A DNA stretch of 6,224 bases from Candidatus Kuenenia stuttgartensis (GTDB taxonomy: Bacteria > Planctomycetota > Planctomycetia > Isosphaerales > Isosphaeraceae): positions 1 to 6,224 of the forward strand of contig CAMBZY010000203.1 of the NCBI GenBank assembly GCA_945872325.1. Reading direction: 5' to 3'. A program made the translations under genes and the position numbers. Shown in pieces: positions 1 to 6,224 of the stretch. Below the pieces are notes generated by a model. That model was not told the DNA's origin and made no database searches. It was given only the letters and a program-made list of their open reading frames with translations. Each line of letters opens with the position of its first letter. Positions within the stretch are counted from its first letter, which is position 1.

Positions 1-1169
1 ATGGCAGGCGGATTCTCATATTGACGTCCACTTGCGGTAAGAATCTCGGAAACAAACTGATCATATGGCTTATTCGAAGCCAGTGAATCCCTGATCCAGC
101 CTGCGAACAAAGTTGTTCCCGGCCTTTGCATACTGGTGGAATATCCTGCCCCTCGATTTTGCAGAATCTCGGCCCACTTTAATGCAAAAAAACTTGCATA
201 TTCCGGCCGTTCAAGCAATCTGTCAATCAGTCTGGCCCGTTTATTCGGTGATTTATCTAGGGAATATTGGGCGATTTCATCTGGAGTGGGCAAAGTTCCA
301 CAAATATCAATCATCGCCCGGCGAAGAAATGTTTGGTCGACAGCTGCTCCAGACGGAACCACGCCGAGCTTTCTCCATTGTTGCATTAAATACAAGTCCG
401 CAGGAGAGCTTCCCAGATGCTTTTCAACCTCATCCAGTTTCGTCTGGACAGCCTTGATTTTCAAATCATCCTGAACGAATGGAACCACCGCCTGAAAAGT
501 TGCAATCTGATCATTAAACCGGGCCATCACAGCTACAATCCCAGCCTGTGTCGTTGTTAATACTTTTCCGTTGGAATCCACTGTGGCAATACCTGGCTCA
601 TTCGACTGATATAATGTCTGCCGGGTCACATCACGCGTCGTCCCATCGGAAAAATACGCTTTTACGTGTAATTGTTGGGCGGACTTGCTCTTCAGGATCT
701 GCCCTTGGGGCGTTAATTCAATGCGTACAAGCTGAGGATCATTTGACTGAGGCCCAATAGCTCCCTGCTCGATCCAGCCTTTCAGAATCCGATAATCGTC
801 ACTGGATTCGTCCAGCAATCGACCTCCCCCGTGCGGCATTCGTGCCGTCGCTTTGAGTAGAATCAGACTTTTTTCGGGCGCTGCAGGGAAAATTCGCCGC
901 CCCCGCGCCTCGTTCACCAACGACTGATAATCCACATCAGGCTCGAATCCCAGCAAAGAAAGCCTGAACCCATTCTGGCCTGTCGATTTGCCATGACAGC
1001 CACCACCATTGCAGCCCAAACGTGTCAATAATGGAACCACTTCGGTACTGAATCGAATTTTAACGGCTTGTGACTCATCAGCTTTTAAAGGTGTACCAAG
1101 AATTGTGATGCTGCAAACCAACAACCACAACAGAGTTTTCAGACCGGTTTTTTGATGGTTCAGCGTCAT
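1..1169 (-). CDS. Secreted planctomycete protein with CNxGxCHG cytochrome-like motif, Ig-like segment and DUF1549 region (N-terminal part, cut by window edge)
   Basis: The frame stays open for 389 codons from the ATG at 1167-1169 to the left edge, so the C-terminus is missing. Residues 1-30 form a signal peptide: basic start, hydrophobic core LLWLLVCSITIL, and a likely cut after LKA. Residues 51-61 read LGCNGGGCHGK, a Cx4CH haem-type motif (C53, C58, H59), followed by GFRLSLLGFEPDVDY. This matches the N-terminal module of planctomycete DUF1549/DUF1553 proteins. Residues 98-134 (PEKSLILLKAT, MPHGGG, ILKGWIEQGA) continue a cytochrome-like region. Residues about 145-230 resemble a bacterial Ig-like (BIG2) domain, with FSDGTTRDVT and GIATVDSNGKV. 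From about 257 the DUF1549 (PSCyt2) region begins, with FLRRAMIDICGTLPTPDEI, RLIDRLLERPEYASFFALKW and NKPYDQFVSEIL. By family rule a DUF1553 (PSD1) domain should follow outside the window. The start has a GGAG ribosome site seven bases upstream. The biochemical role is unknown; haem binding is inferred from the motif only. Family call is secure, function is not. Confidence 0.93.
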   Translation of the reverse strand, partial: MTLNHQKTGLKTLLWLLVCSITILGTPLKADESQAVKIRFSTEVVPLLTRLGCNGGGCHGKSTGQNGFRLSLLGFEPDVDYQSLVNEARGRRIFPAAPEKSLILLKATARMPHGGGRLLDESSDDYRILKGWIEQGAIGPQSNDPQLVRIELTPQGQILKSKSAQQLHVKAYFSDGTTRDVTRQTLYQSNEPGIATVDSNGKVLTTTQAGIVAVMARFNDQIATFQAVVPFVQDDLKIKAVQTKLDEVEKHLGSSPADLYLMQQWRKLGVVPSGAAVDQTFLRRAMIDICGTLPTPDEIAQYSLDKSPNKRARLIDRLLERPEYASFFALKWAEILQNRGAGYSTSMQRPGTTLFAGWIRDSLASNKPYDQFVSEILTASGRQYENPPA

Positions 1170-1180
1170 TTGGTCACTCC
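1170..1180 (-). promoter_or_regulatory. Ribosome binding site overlapping the upstream stop codon
   Basis: On the minus strand GGAG (1180-1177) sits seven bases before the ATG at 1169. It lies in the last codons of the upstream PPC gene, whose TGA stop (1176-1174) is only four bases from this ATG. The layout fixes the start and suggests that translation of the two genes is coupled. Confidence 0.75.
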
Positions 1181-3636
1181 ACAATTTCCAGATTAAGAAA
1201 ACAGCTACCCTGATAGATCGGTTCATCTTCCACCACTCCCACAGAGAGTAGCCGAAGGAATTGCACTTTCCCCAGTGGAGCATCATCGTTGACAATGATC
1301 TGTATCGACCCTTTGCTGGTCTGCCCCACAAAGGTTTCACCGCGACCTCTGAGGCCAGTCACATCGGTGATCAGACCAGGCATGGCGATCTCCGTATGCA
1401 TCTTACCAATAAATCCATTACGACGCTGCGAACGATATGCAATTTGTATCGTCTCGCCCCGCTTTGCCCGCTTCACAGCAAACGGATCTGCCTCTACGAC
1501 AAACGCCGAAGGCTGAACATCGATACTTACGGGATTGCTATACACCACGGTTTTCTCAGGCTTTTTCGGATCGCTCGACGGTATCGTCGTCTCGGCCTCT
1601 ACCACAAAAGAGTATCGGCCAACAGGCAGGTTGGGCGGCAGATAAAAGCTGAGAAATCCTTTGGATTGATCTGCCGGAATGGTCGATGTCTGGTTTGCAA
1701 TCAACTCTGGAAGACCCGCTCCAATCAACCTCACAGGCGATTGATGTCCTTTGTCGCGCCGTTCTATGGTCACCGCCACATCGACGGCGCCGCCCGGTGA
1801 ATGCCTGGGCTTCAGAGTTCCATAAAGCTGATGTTTTAATGGCTCGTGAGCATCTGCCGTGATCCTCAGAGGAGCATCCGTTGTTATTGCCATTGGAGCC
1901 TGAGATACAATTCGTCCCCATCCATTCGGCGTACCAGAACGAACAATGGTTCCCATTTTTAACTTACGCTCACCAAGGCTCTTAGCCTCGCCCTTCAGTT
2001 TCAATTCTGTCCACTGTAAAGGTGTATCCGAATCCACAGAAATCATAGCCATTGCCTGATTCACACCGGGGCCAATCCAGAGTTCGGGAAATTCGACTCC
2101 GGTGGGTAGCTTATTCGCTGAAACCCGGATCTCTCCGTCAAATCCTCTCTGCCGAAATGCGATCACATCCATTGCCATACGCCCACCCCTGGCCAGATTC
2201 AGACCGACTGGTTCGGGTTGATGGGGCACAGCCAGCAAGTGAAAGTCAGGCTCTTCTCGGCGAACCGATAAATGGTATATGCGTCGCGGATCTTTTTTTA
2301 TTCCGCCCGCCAAATCATGAACTGCAATCAGAAAAATCCCGTCAGAAGGTGCGACAAATCGCCCGGATGGATCATGATGGGTCGTCGGAAATGCAGTTGT
2401 CGTGCCTGAAATCTGGTTGCCATAACTTGCCAGCCGAGTCTCTCCTGACGCGTCGAATACATCAATCTGCAAATCCAAAGGCGATTGAATCCGTTCTGCC
2501 ATTCCCTCAAAATAAAAGACCTCGCCGCGCTGCATCTCCAATGCAAACCAGTCTCTTTCGTTACCATTCTCAAGCCGGCCACTGACCTCCGCAGGGCATT
2601 TTATTTTCTGAGCCGTGGTGGGCGAATGATTATCAATTCGGTCCTCCATCACCGAAATATCTGTCAGACCGATAAACAAAGGCGACTGACTTTTCGGATA
2701 ATAATATGCAAACCCATCCAGCACAGACTGAACAGGCTTCATCAGAACCGGTATATCCGTGGTTTCATGCGTCACTGATGCTGGAATATCGATTAAAATA
2801 CGATCAAAGTTTTTGGCTTGATTTTGTTGAGTTTCTGGACTGCGATTGGCCAGATTCCAACCATATAATTCAATCCGGCAAGGCTTGCCTTTTTGGACAA
2901 TACTCGGCACGGCGAATGCCACCCTTGGCCCTGTATCTATGGAGATTCGATAAATCTGATCTGCACTTCCACTGAATGTCAAATCCTGGACTTTTAAAAT
3001 GTAATCCCCGTCTTCAGAGGGTGTAAAGTCGATCAGTGGGTCATTTGCAAAGTATCCACGACTGACTTCCAGTCGTCGGCCGGATCGATCGAAAACTTCC
3101 AGGACAGCTCTGAGGCGTGAGTCAATCCGCTCGGCAGAGCAATCCATCAGGATACGTTGGCCCTTTTTGGCATGAAACTGATAAAAATCCATGTCTCCAG
3201 ATTTTTCAATCCGGCCATTGATCGTCATATCGAGCGAAATTCGTATCGCTGATTGAGCCGAATCGTTTGGTTGATGCTCTGTCAGCTCCGTTAAGTTTCC
3301 AACCGTAAATGTTCGTGCGGCACTGACGCCTTTTTCACCGACAGCCCAGAGGTCGTAGCTTCCAGGCATGGTCGTTTCCGGTATCATAAGCCGGAATTGA
3401 AGCGGCCCCAGTCGCTCGCACACCAGTCCTGAAGCGTTGCAACGTACTGTTTGGACGGTTTCAAGACCACTGCCCGCAAGCGTCACATCCACTGAACGAC
3501 CTGCCTGGCCACCAGCTGGAAACACGGTTTCGATCACAGGCGATTGTCCGGTAACAGTTCGAACCTGCACCAGAATCAGGCACAAAAGCAGGAAAAAGCG
3601 TTTCAGATGATGCGTCAGGTGGATACTTCGCTGCAT
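1174..3636 (-). CDS. Exported protein with two PPC (pre-peptidase C-terminal) domains and Ig-like regions
   Basis: This gene encodes 820 residues from the ATG at 3636. An in-frame GTG at 3669 would add 11 residues but has no ribosome site and would put a hydrophilic stretch before the signal peptide. The ATG has AGGA at good spacing. Residues 1-31 are a signal peptide (basic start, core FFLLLCLILVQV, cut near VTG/QS), so the protein is exported. Residues about 33-112 resemble an IPT/TIG-like Ig fold (PVIETVFPAGGQAGRSVDVT), with C66 and C73 close enough for a disulphide. PPC domain 1 spans about 120-234 (EHQPNDSAQSA, DFYQFHAKKGQ at 150-160, DGDYILKVQDL at 209-219). PPC domain 2 spans about 334-458 (NHSPTTAQKI, DWFALEMQRGE at 362-372, DGIFLIAVHDLAGG at 432-445). 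Residues about 470-820 are beta-rich and probably hold further Ig-like domains; I recognise no family there. I see no peptidase or other catalytic domain, which argues for a binding or structural role. It heads an operon with the DUF1549-type gene. Domain calls come from pattern recognition, not a profile search. Confidence 0.9.
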   Translation of the reverse strand: MQRSIHLTHHLKRFFLLLCLILVQVRTVTGQSPVIETVFPAGGQAGRSVDVTLAGSGLETVQTVRCNASGLVCERLGPLQFRLMIPETTMPGSYDLWAVGEKGVSAARTFTVGNLTELTEHQPNDSAQSAIRISLDMTINGRIEKSGDMDFYQFHAKKGQRILMDCSAERIDSRLRAVLEVFDRSGRRLEVSRGYFANDPLIDFTPSEDGDYILKVQDLTFSGSADQIYRISIDTGPRVAFAVPSIVQKGKPCRIELYGWNLANRSPETQQNQAKNFDRILIDIPASVTHETTDIPVLMKPVQSVLDGFAYYYPKSQSPLFIGLTDISVMEDRIDNHSPTTAQKIKCPAEVSGRLENGNERDWFALEMQRGEVFYFEGMAERIQSPLDLQIDVFDASGETRLASYGNQISGTTTAFPTTHHDPSGRFVAPSDGIFLIAVHDLAGGIKKDPRRIYHLSVRREEPDFHLLAVPHQPEPVGLNLARGGRMAMDVIAFRQRGFDGEIRVSANKLPTGVEFPELWIGPGVNQAMAMISVDSDTPLQWTELKLKGEAKSLGERKLKMGTIVRSGTPNGWGRIVSQAPMAITTDAPLRITADAHEPLKHQLYGTLKPRHSPGGAVDVAVTIERRDKGHQSPVRLIGAGLPELIANQTSTIPADQSKGFLSFYLPPNLPVGRYSFVVEAETTIPSSDPKKPEKTVVYSNPVSIDVQPSAFVVEADPFAVKRAKRGETIQIAYRSQRRNGFIGKMHTEIAMPGLITDVTGLRGRGETFVGQTSKGSIQIIVNDDAPLGKVQFLRLLSVGVVEDEPIYQGSCFLNLEIVE

Positions 3637-3643
3637 GGGCCTT

Positions 3644-3647
3644 TCCT
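3644..3647 (-). promoter_or_regulatory. Ribosome binding site deciding the start of the PPC-domain gene
   Basis: AGGA on the minus strand lies seven bases before the ATG at 3636. The alternative GTG at 3669 has no purine-rich site upstream, so the ATG is preferred. Confidence 0.65.
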
Positions 3648-3787
3648 GATATCTATCAGATGCCTGCACTCAAACAGTTCAATCGAACACTCTCATATGG
3701 ACTCGCCTGGCAACATTCGAGGCCCCCATTCCTAATCCGTAGTAGCAAGATCCTAACTTGCAGGCCCCATCAAACGCAAGTAGAAAC

Positions 3788-3825
3788 GGGCATTTACTTT
3801 ATCGTGGGCGACGGCCCAAATGCTC
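3788..3825. repeat. Inverted repeat able to form a bulged hairpin
   Basis: GCATTT (3790-3795) pairs with AAATGC (3818-3823). Immediately inside, GGGC (3806-3809) pairs with GCCC (3814-3817) around a GACG loop, leaving a ten-base bulge on one side (3796-3805). In plus-strand RNA the outer stem can extend by a G-U and a G-C pair. It lies between the start of the PPC operon and its best candidate promoter, so it could be part of a long 5' leader. No run of T follows on either strand, so it is not a typical terminator. Its role is unknown and it may be chance. Confidence 0.35.
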
Positions 3826-3877
3826 TTCGTAAAGCCTCCAGGCAAACTAAATAGTCGGCCATGACCCAAGAAAAAAT

Positions 3878-3907
3878 ATTAAACTTTCCAGAACTGGCTC
3901 GTTTCAC
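3878..3907 (-). promoter_or_regulatory. Weak candidate promoter for the PPC/DUF1549 operon
   Basis: On the minus strand GTGAAA (3907-3902, four of six matches to the -35 consensus) is followed after 18 bases by TTTAAT (3883-3878, five of six matches to the -10 consensus) in the most A+T-rich stretch of the intergenic region. It would give a leader of roughly 235 bases containing the inverted repeat. A poorer alternative nearer the gene is TTGCGT (3779-3774), 18 bases, TAGGAT (3755-3750). Both are pattern matches only. Confidence 0.25.
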
Positions 3908-3950
3908 CGCTTTGGCAAAACAAGAGCATTCGCAATCCCGATCCTGAATC

Positions 3951-3980
3951 TTTCCAAAAACTCCTCAATTCATGTATGAT
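3951..3980 (+). promoter_or_regulatory. Candidate sigma-70-type promoter for pyrF
   Basis: TTTCCA (3951-3956, four of six matches) is followed after 18 bases by TATGAT (3975-3980, five of six). Transcription would start near 3987, giving a leader of about 42 bases before the ATG at 4029. The in-frame ATG at 3972 would fall at the -10 element itself, so this promoter, if real, supports the later start. Confidence 0.45.
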
Positions 3981-4028
3981 CTCATGCTCAAGTGTAATCC
4001 AATAAGGCCTGAAAAGAGCAGAAACCAG

Positions 4029-4952
4029 ATGTCTCAAAACTTCGCCGATCGTCTCGCTCAGTCTGTAAAATCCAAGGGGAACGCCGTTCTGGTCGGTATC
4101 GATCCGAGACCCGACCAACTCCCGTCCCATTGGATCGAAAGCTTTCAGGGCGATGTGGTTCGAGCCGTTCAGGAGTTCGGCACAGAAGTGGTCAGGACGG
4201 TTGCACCGCTTGTCCCAGCCGTCAAATTCCAAATGGCTTTCTATGAGGCCCTCGGCCCAACCGGCATGATCGCTCTCGAAGCCACCGCAAATTGTGCTCG
4301 CGAAAACGGTCTACTGGTCATCATGGATGGTAAACGCAACGATATCGGCAGCACTGCCGCCGCCTATGCCACTGCTTATGTCGGCTCGCCTGAAGGTGGC
4401 CCTGAAAATTCCAGCCCTGCCTGGACCAGTGATGCCCTGACCATCAATCCATATCTCGGCGGAGAGGGCATCACGCCTTTCCTGCAAGGCTGTAGACACA
4501 CCGGTGCAGGGCTTTTTCTACTGGTGCGGACGAGCAATCCATCGGCCGGCGAATTTCAGGATCTGATCGCTGACGGCAAACCCGTTTACAGGCATGTGGC
4601 CGACCGTATGATGAACTGGGCAGAGCCTTTCCGTGGTGAATGCGGATATAGCTCTCTGGGCGCCGTTGTTGGAGCCACTTCGCCAGCCCAACTGGCGGAA
4701 CTCAGGCAAGTTCTGCGTGGAATTTGGATTCTGGTGCCAGGCTACGGTGCCCAGGGCGGAACCGCTGCCGATGTTGCTGTGGCCTTTGATGAACAAGGAC
4801 TTGGAGCAATTGTCAACAATTCTCGAGGCATTACTTTTGCGTACCAGAAATCCGAATTCGCCACACGTTTCGGCTCTAACTGGCAAGCATCCGTTCGAGA
4901 AGCGACTTTGACGATGATCAAGGATCTGGCCAAGCACACGGCCAAAACCTGA
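4029..4952 (+). CDS. pyrF: Orotidine 5'-phosphate decarboxylase, long (type 2) form
   Basis: The protein (307 residues) catalyses the last step of de novo UMP synthesis, removing CO2 from orotidine monophosphate in the cytoplasm. The signature DGKRNDIGSTA begins at residue 100. It carries the family's catalytic Lys-Asp-Lys-Asp set as K66 (PAVKFQ), D100, K102 and D105. Other substrate-contact motifs are VGIDPR (22-27), TINPYLG (138-144), VRTSNPSA (166-173), VVGAT (213-217), the phosphate-loop stretch PGYGAQGG (237-244) and NNSRGI (263-268). The length and the extended 118-144 segment fit the type 2 family rather than the roughly 230-residue type 1 enzymes. An in-frame ATG at 3972 would add 19 residues, but the added segment is not family-like and overlaps the candidate -10 box. 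The start at 4029 gives the expected MSQNFADRLAQSV opening. Its ribosome site is weak (AGAG at 4015-4018, ten bases away). The neighbours are not pyrimidine genes, so it appears to be transcribed alone. Confidence 0.96.
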   Translation: MSQNFADRLAQSVKSKGNAVLVGIDPRPDQLPSHWIESFQGDVVRAVQEFGTEVVRTVAPLVPAVKFQMAFYEALGPTGMIALEATANCARENGLLVIMDGKRNDIGSTAAAYATAYVGSPEGGPENSSPAWTSDALTINPYLGGEGITPFLQGCRHTGAGLFLLVRTSNPSAGEFQDLIADGKPVYRHVADRMMNWAEPFRGECGYSSLGAVVGATSPAQLAELRQVLRGIWILVPGYGAQGGTAADVAVAFDEQGLGAIVNNSRGITFAYQKSEFATRFGSNWQASVREATLTMIKDLAKHTAKT

Positions 4953-4998
4953 TCCGCCATACAGCTCATAAGCTATTTATATTAAACACCTTACAACC

Positions 4999-5025
4999 CC
5001 GACCAACCAGGATTCATCTGGTCGG
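4999..5025. terminator. Hairpin in the convergent gap, possible bidirectional terminator
   Basis: CCGACCA (4999-5005) pairs with TGGTCGG (5019-5025) around a 13-base loop. An alternative fold pairs ACCAG (5006-5010) with CTGGT (5018-5022). It lies 46 bases after the pyrF stop and 35 bases after the stop of the convergent enolase-family gene, where a shared terminator would be expected. There is no clear T-run on either side (plus-strand downstream is CCGGCAATTTGATTT), so it would be a weak intrinsic terminator at best. Confidence 0.4.
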
Positions 5026-5060
5026 CCGGCAATTTGATTTCCGTAACATTCCCCACAAAA

Positions 5061-6176
5061 TCAGTCCATTCGGTATCGCTTGAGAAGTGCGTCGTCAAGC
5101 TCGACGCCCAGCCCCGGCTTATCCGGCACAACAGCGAACTTGGGACCGATCTGCAGAGGCTCGGCCAGCAGATCGGTTTCGTGATAGCAAGGGCCAAGGA
5201 TATCAGCTGGATATTTATGGCTTTCAATCTCAGGCGTACTGGCCGCGAGATGCAACATCGCTGCCGAAGCAATTCCAAGCTCCAGATTCGAGCCGATGTG
5301 ACAACCCATATCGGCGGAATGTGCGACATGGGCTATCTTTTTGGCGTTTATGATCCCGCCGTTTTTACCAGGATAAACACTGATAATATCCACGGCCTGA
5401 TGGGCTGCTGCCTGATATGCTTCTACGAGTGTCCAGACATTTTCGTCGGCCATCAATGGGGCAGGGGAGATGCGTCTGAGTTCACTCATTGTAGCCCAAT
5501 CGCCAGAACGAGTTGGCTGTTCAATTAATATGAGTTGAAACTTCTCAAATTGGGGCAGAATTTTTCGAGCGACCGGAGCCGACCATCCACAATTGGAATC
5601 GATCGTCATTGGGAGTTCCATTCCAGCCACGGATCGAACCGCCGCAACTCGCTCCAAATCCTCCTTCGGCACCAGTCCCACTTTCACTTTCAGGCAACCT
5701 ACGCCCCACTCAAGAAACGTCTCCGCCAATTTCGCAGCCTGCTTTGGCTCAAATCCACCGATCATCATTTTCATCGGAATCTTGTCGTGACACTTACCTC
5801 CTAAAAGCTCGTATAACGGCAGATTTCTGGCCTTTCCCAATATATCCCATAACGCCATTTCGATACAGGCTTTCGTGAACGGGTTAAATTTCACATGGTG
5901 ATTCAGATCAGCCATGATTTTTTGAATGTCGTTCGGATCTTTACCAACAACAATCTCAGTGATCTGGTTTTGCAATAACCCCACGCAAGTCTGTGCCGTC
6001 TCTCCCGACCAAAGGGCCTGAACCGTGGCTTCGCCAAGTCCAATCAGGCCCTGATCGGTATGCATCTTTAGAATCACATATTCACTCACGGCATGACGAC
6101 CATGGGCAGTGATGGCAATGCGATCGGTTTTTAACGGGACACGTACCGGGACGGCTTCCAGACGGGTGATTTTCAT
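5061..6176 (-). CDS. Enolase-superfamily enzyme, muconate cycloisomerase-like subgroup, substrate unknown
   Basis: The 371-residue cytoplasmic protein has the normal length and layout of the mandelate racemase/muconate lactonizing enzyme group. A capping domain covers about 1-125 (MKITRLEAVPVRVPL, GLIGLGEA, WSGET, ACIEMALWDILGKA), followed by a TIM barrel. Active-site features visible are the KxK pair K163/K165 (LKVKVG), metal ligands D193 (TIDSN), E219 (LIEQPT) and D244 (MADENVW), and K271 in PGKNGG as the probable opposite base. GSNLELGIASAA (295-306), with E299, resembles the last-strand motif of cycloisomerases and N-succinylamino-acid racemase/o-succinylbenzoate synthase more than the DxD of dipeptide epimerases. 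All expected catalytic residues are present, so it should be active. Family chemistry is abstraction of a proton next to a carboxylate, giving racemisation, cycloisomerisation or dehydration. Substrate cannot be read from the sequence, and neighbours give no clue. The ATG at 6174-6176 opens a typical N-terminus but has no obvious ribosome site. Confidence 0.92.
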   Translation of the reverse strand: MKITRLEAVPVRVPLKTDRIAITAHGRHAVSEYVILKMHTDQGLIGLGEATVQALWSGETAQTCVGLLQNQITEIVVGKDPNDIQKIMADLNHHVKFNPFTKACIEMALWDILGKARNLPLYELLGGKCHDKIPMKMMIGGFEPKQAAKLAETFLEWGVGCLKVKVGLVPKEDLERVAAVRSVAGMELPMTIDSNCGWSAPVARKILPQFEKFQLILIEQPTRSGDWATMSELRRISPAPLMADENVWTLVEAYQAAAHQAVDIISVYPGKNGGIINAKKIAHVAHSADMGCHIGSNLELGIASAAMLHLAASTPEIESHKYPADILGPCYHETDLLAEPLQIGPKFAVVPDKPGLGVELDDALLKRYRMD

Positions 6177-6224
6177 TTTTAGTCGACAGAATATCTGAAT
6201 TCAGGGGATGTAGTGGAGACAACA
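6177..6224. other. Short upstream flank of the enolase-family gene
   Basis: These 48 bases precede the enolase-family start codon and run to the window edge. I see no Shine-Dalgarno site, no promoter with acceptable spacing and no part of a neighbouring gene. Whether the gene heads its own transcript or follows another gene to the right cannot be decided here. Confidence 0.5.

Larger units (their letters stand above)
3637..4028. other. Divergent intergenic region between the PPC operon and pyrF
   Basis: These 392 bases separate two divergently read genes and hold no convincing gene. Open frames in the interval are short, lack ribosome sites or overlap pyrF in antisense. The interval contains a plausible promoter for pyrF near its right end, a weaker candidate promoter for the PPC operon in the middle, an inverted repeat at 3788-3825, and a small 5-bp stem (GCAAG 3745-3749 with CTTGC 3757-3761). 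Two near-identical GGCCCC(C)AT words occur at 3721-3729 and 3763-3770. No known riboswitch or pyrimidine attenuator was recognised. Confidence 0.7.

Noticed and set aside
113..474. Plus-strand open frames at 113-457 and 136-474
   Set aside because: Both lie antisense within the DUF1549-type coding region, which shows clear family motifs through this stretch. They have no recognisable domains.
2052..2585. 177-codon plus-strand frame inside the PPC gene
   Set aside because: It is antisense to PPC domain 2 and the following Ig-like region, and its translation shows no domain or signal. The same holds for the frame at 1261-1800.
3637..3669. GTG start at 3669 for the PPC-domain gene (11 extra residues)
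   Set aside because: There is no ribosome site before the GTG, and the extra residues are hydrophilic and precede an otherwise normal signal peptide. The ATG at 3636 has AGGA at good spacing.
3660..3854. 64-codon plus-strand frame in the intergenic region
   Set aside because: It starts within the leader region of the PPC gene, has no ribosome site and resembles no protein I know.
3981..4028. Pyrimidine-responsive attenuator or PyrR site before pyrF
   Set aside because: The probable leader is only about 42 bases, with no stable stem, T-run or recognisable PyrR-binding pattern.
3879..4232. 117-codon minus-strand frame overlapping the pyrF promoter and 5' end
   Set aside because: Most of it is antisense to strongly conserved pyrF sequence, with no ribosome site or family motif.
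1..6224. CRISPR array, transposon, integrase, toxin-antitoxin or defence system
   Set aside because: No spaced direct repeats, transposase motifs, terminal inverted repeats or defence-type domains were seen. All substantial coding sequence is explained by four ordinary chromosomal genes.

Overview
The window looks like chromosomal DNA of a planctomycete (phylum Planctomycetota). The main reason is a gene pair typical of that phylum: a secreted protein with a CNxGxCHG cytochrome-like motif, a bacterial Ig-like segment and a DUF1549 (PSCyt2) region, preceded by a secreted protein with two PPC (pre-peptidase C-terminal) domains. Base composition looks moderate, roughly half G+C by eye. I see no insertion sequences, phage genes, CRISPR arrays, tRNA or rRNA. 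Assignment to a genus is not possible from this sequence alone.

Layout, left to right. (1) 1-1169, minus strand: N-terminal 389 residues of the DUF1549-type protein, cut by the left window edge. (2) 1174-3636, minus strand: an 820-residue exported PPC-domain protein whose stop codon lies 4 bases before the start of (1), so the two form one translationally linked operon read right to left. (3) 3637-4028: a gene-free divergent region with candidate promoters for both directions and an inverted repeat. (4) 4029-4952, plus strand: pyrF, orotidine 5'-phosphate decarboxylase, long (type 2) form. (5) 4953-5060: a short convergent gap with a hairpin that may end transcription from one or both sides. 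(6) 5061-6176, minus strand: an enolase-superfamily enzyme of the muconate cycloisomerase-like subgroup, substrate unknown. (7) 6177-6224: a short upstream flank without a recognisable gene.

How the genes relate. The PPC protein and the DUF1549 protein are very probably made together, exported and used in the same cell-envelope process. That process is not known from the sequence. pyrF supplies UMP and is a stand-alone housekeeping gene here, with no other pyrimidine genes beside it. The enolase-family gene is a separate unit, convergent with pyrF. The annotation is mostly ordinary. The points most worth a second look are the uncharacterised exported pair, the unassigned enolase-family enzyme and the structured divergent intergenic region.
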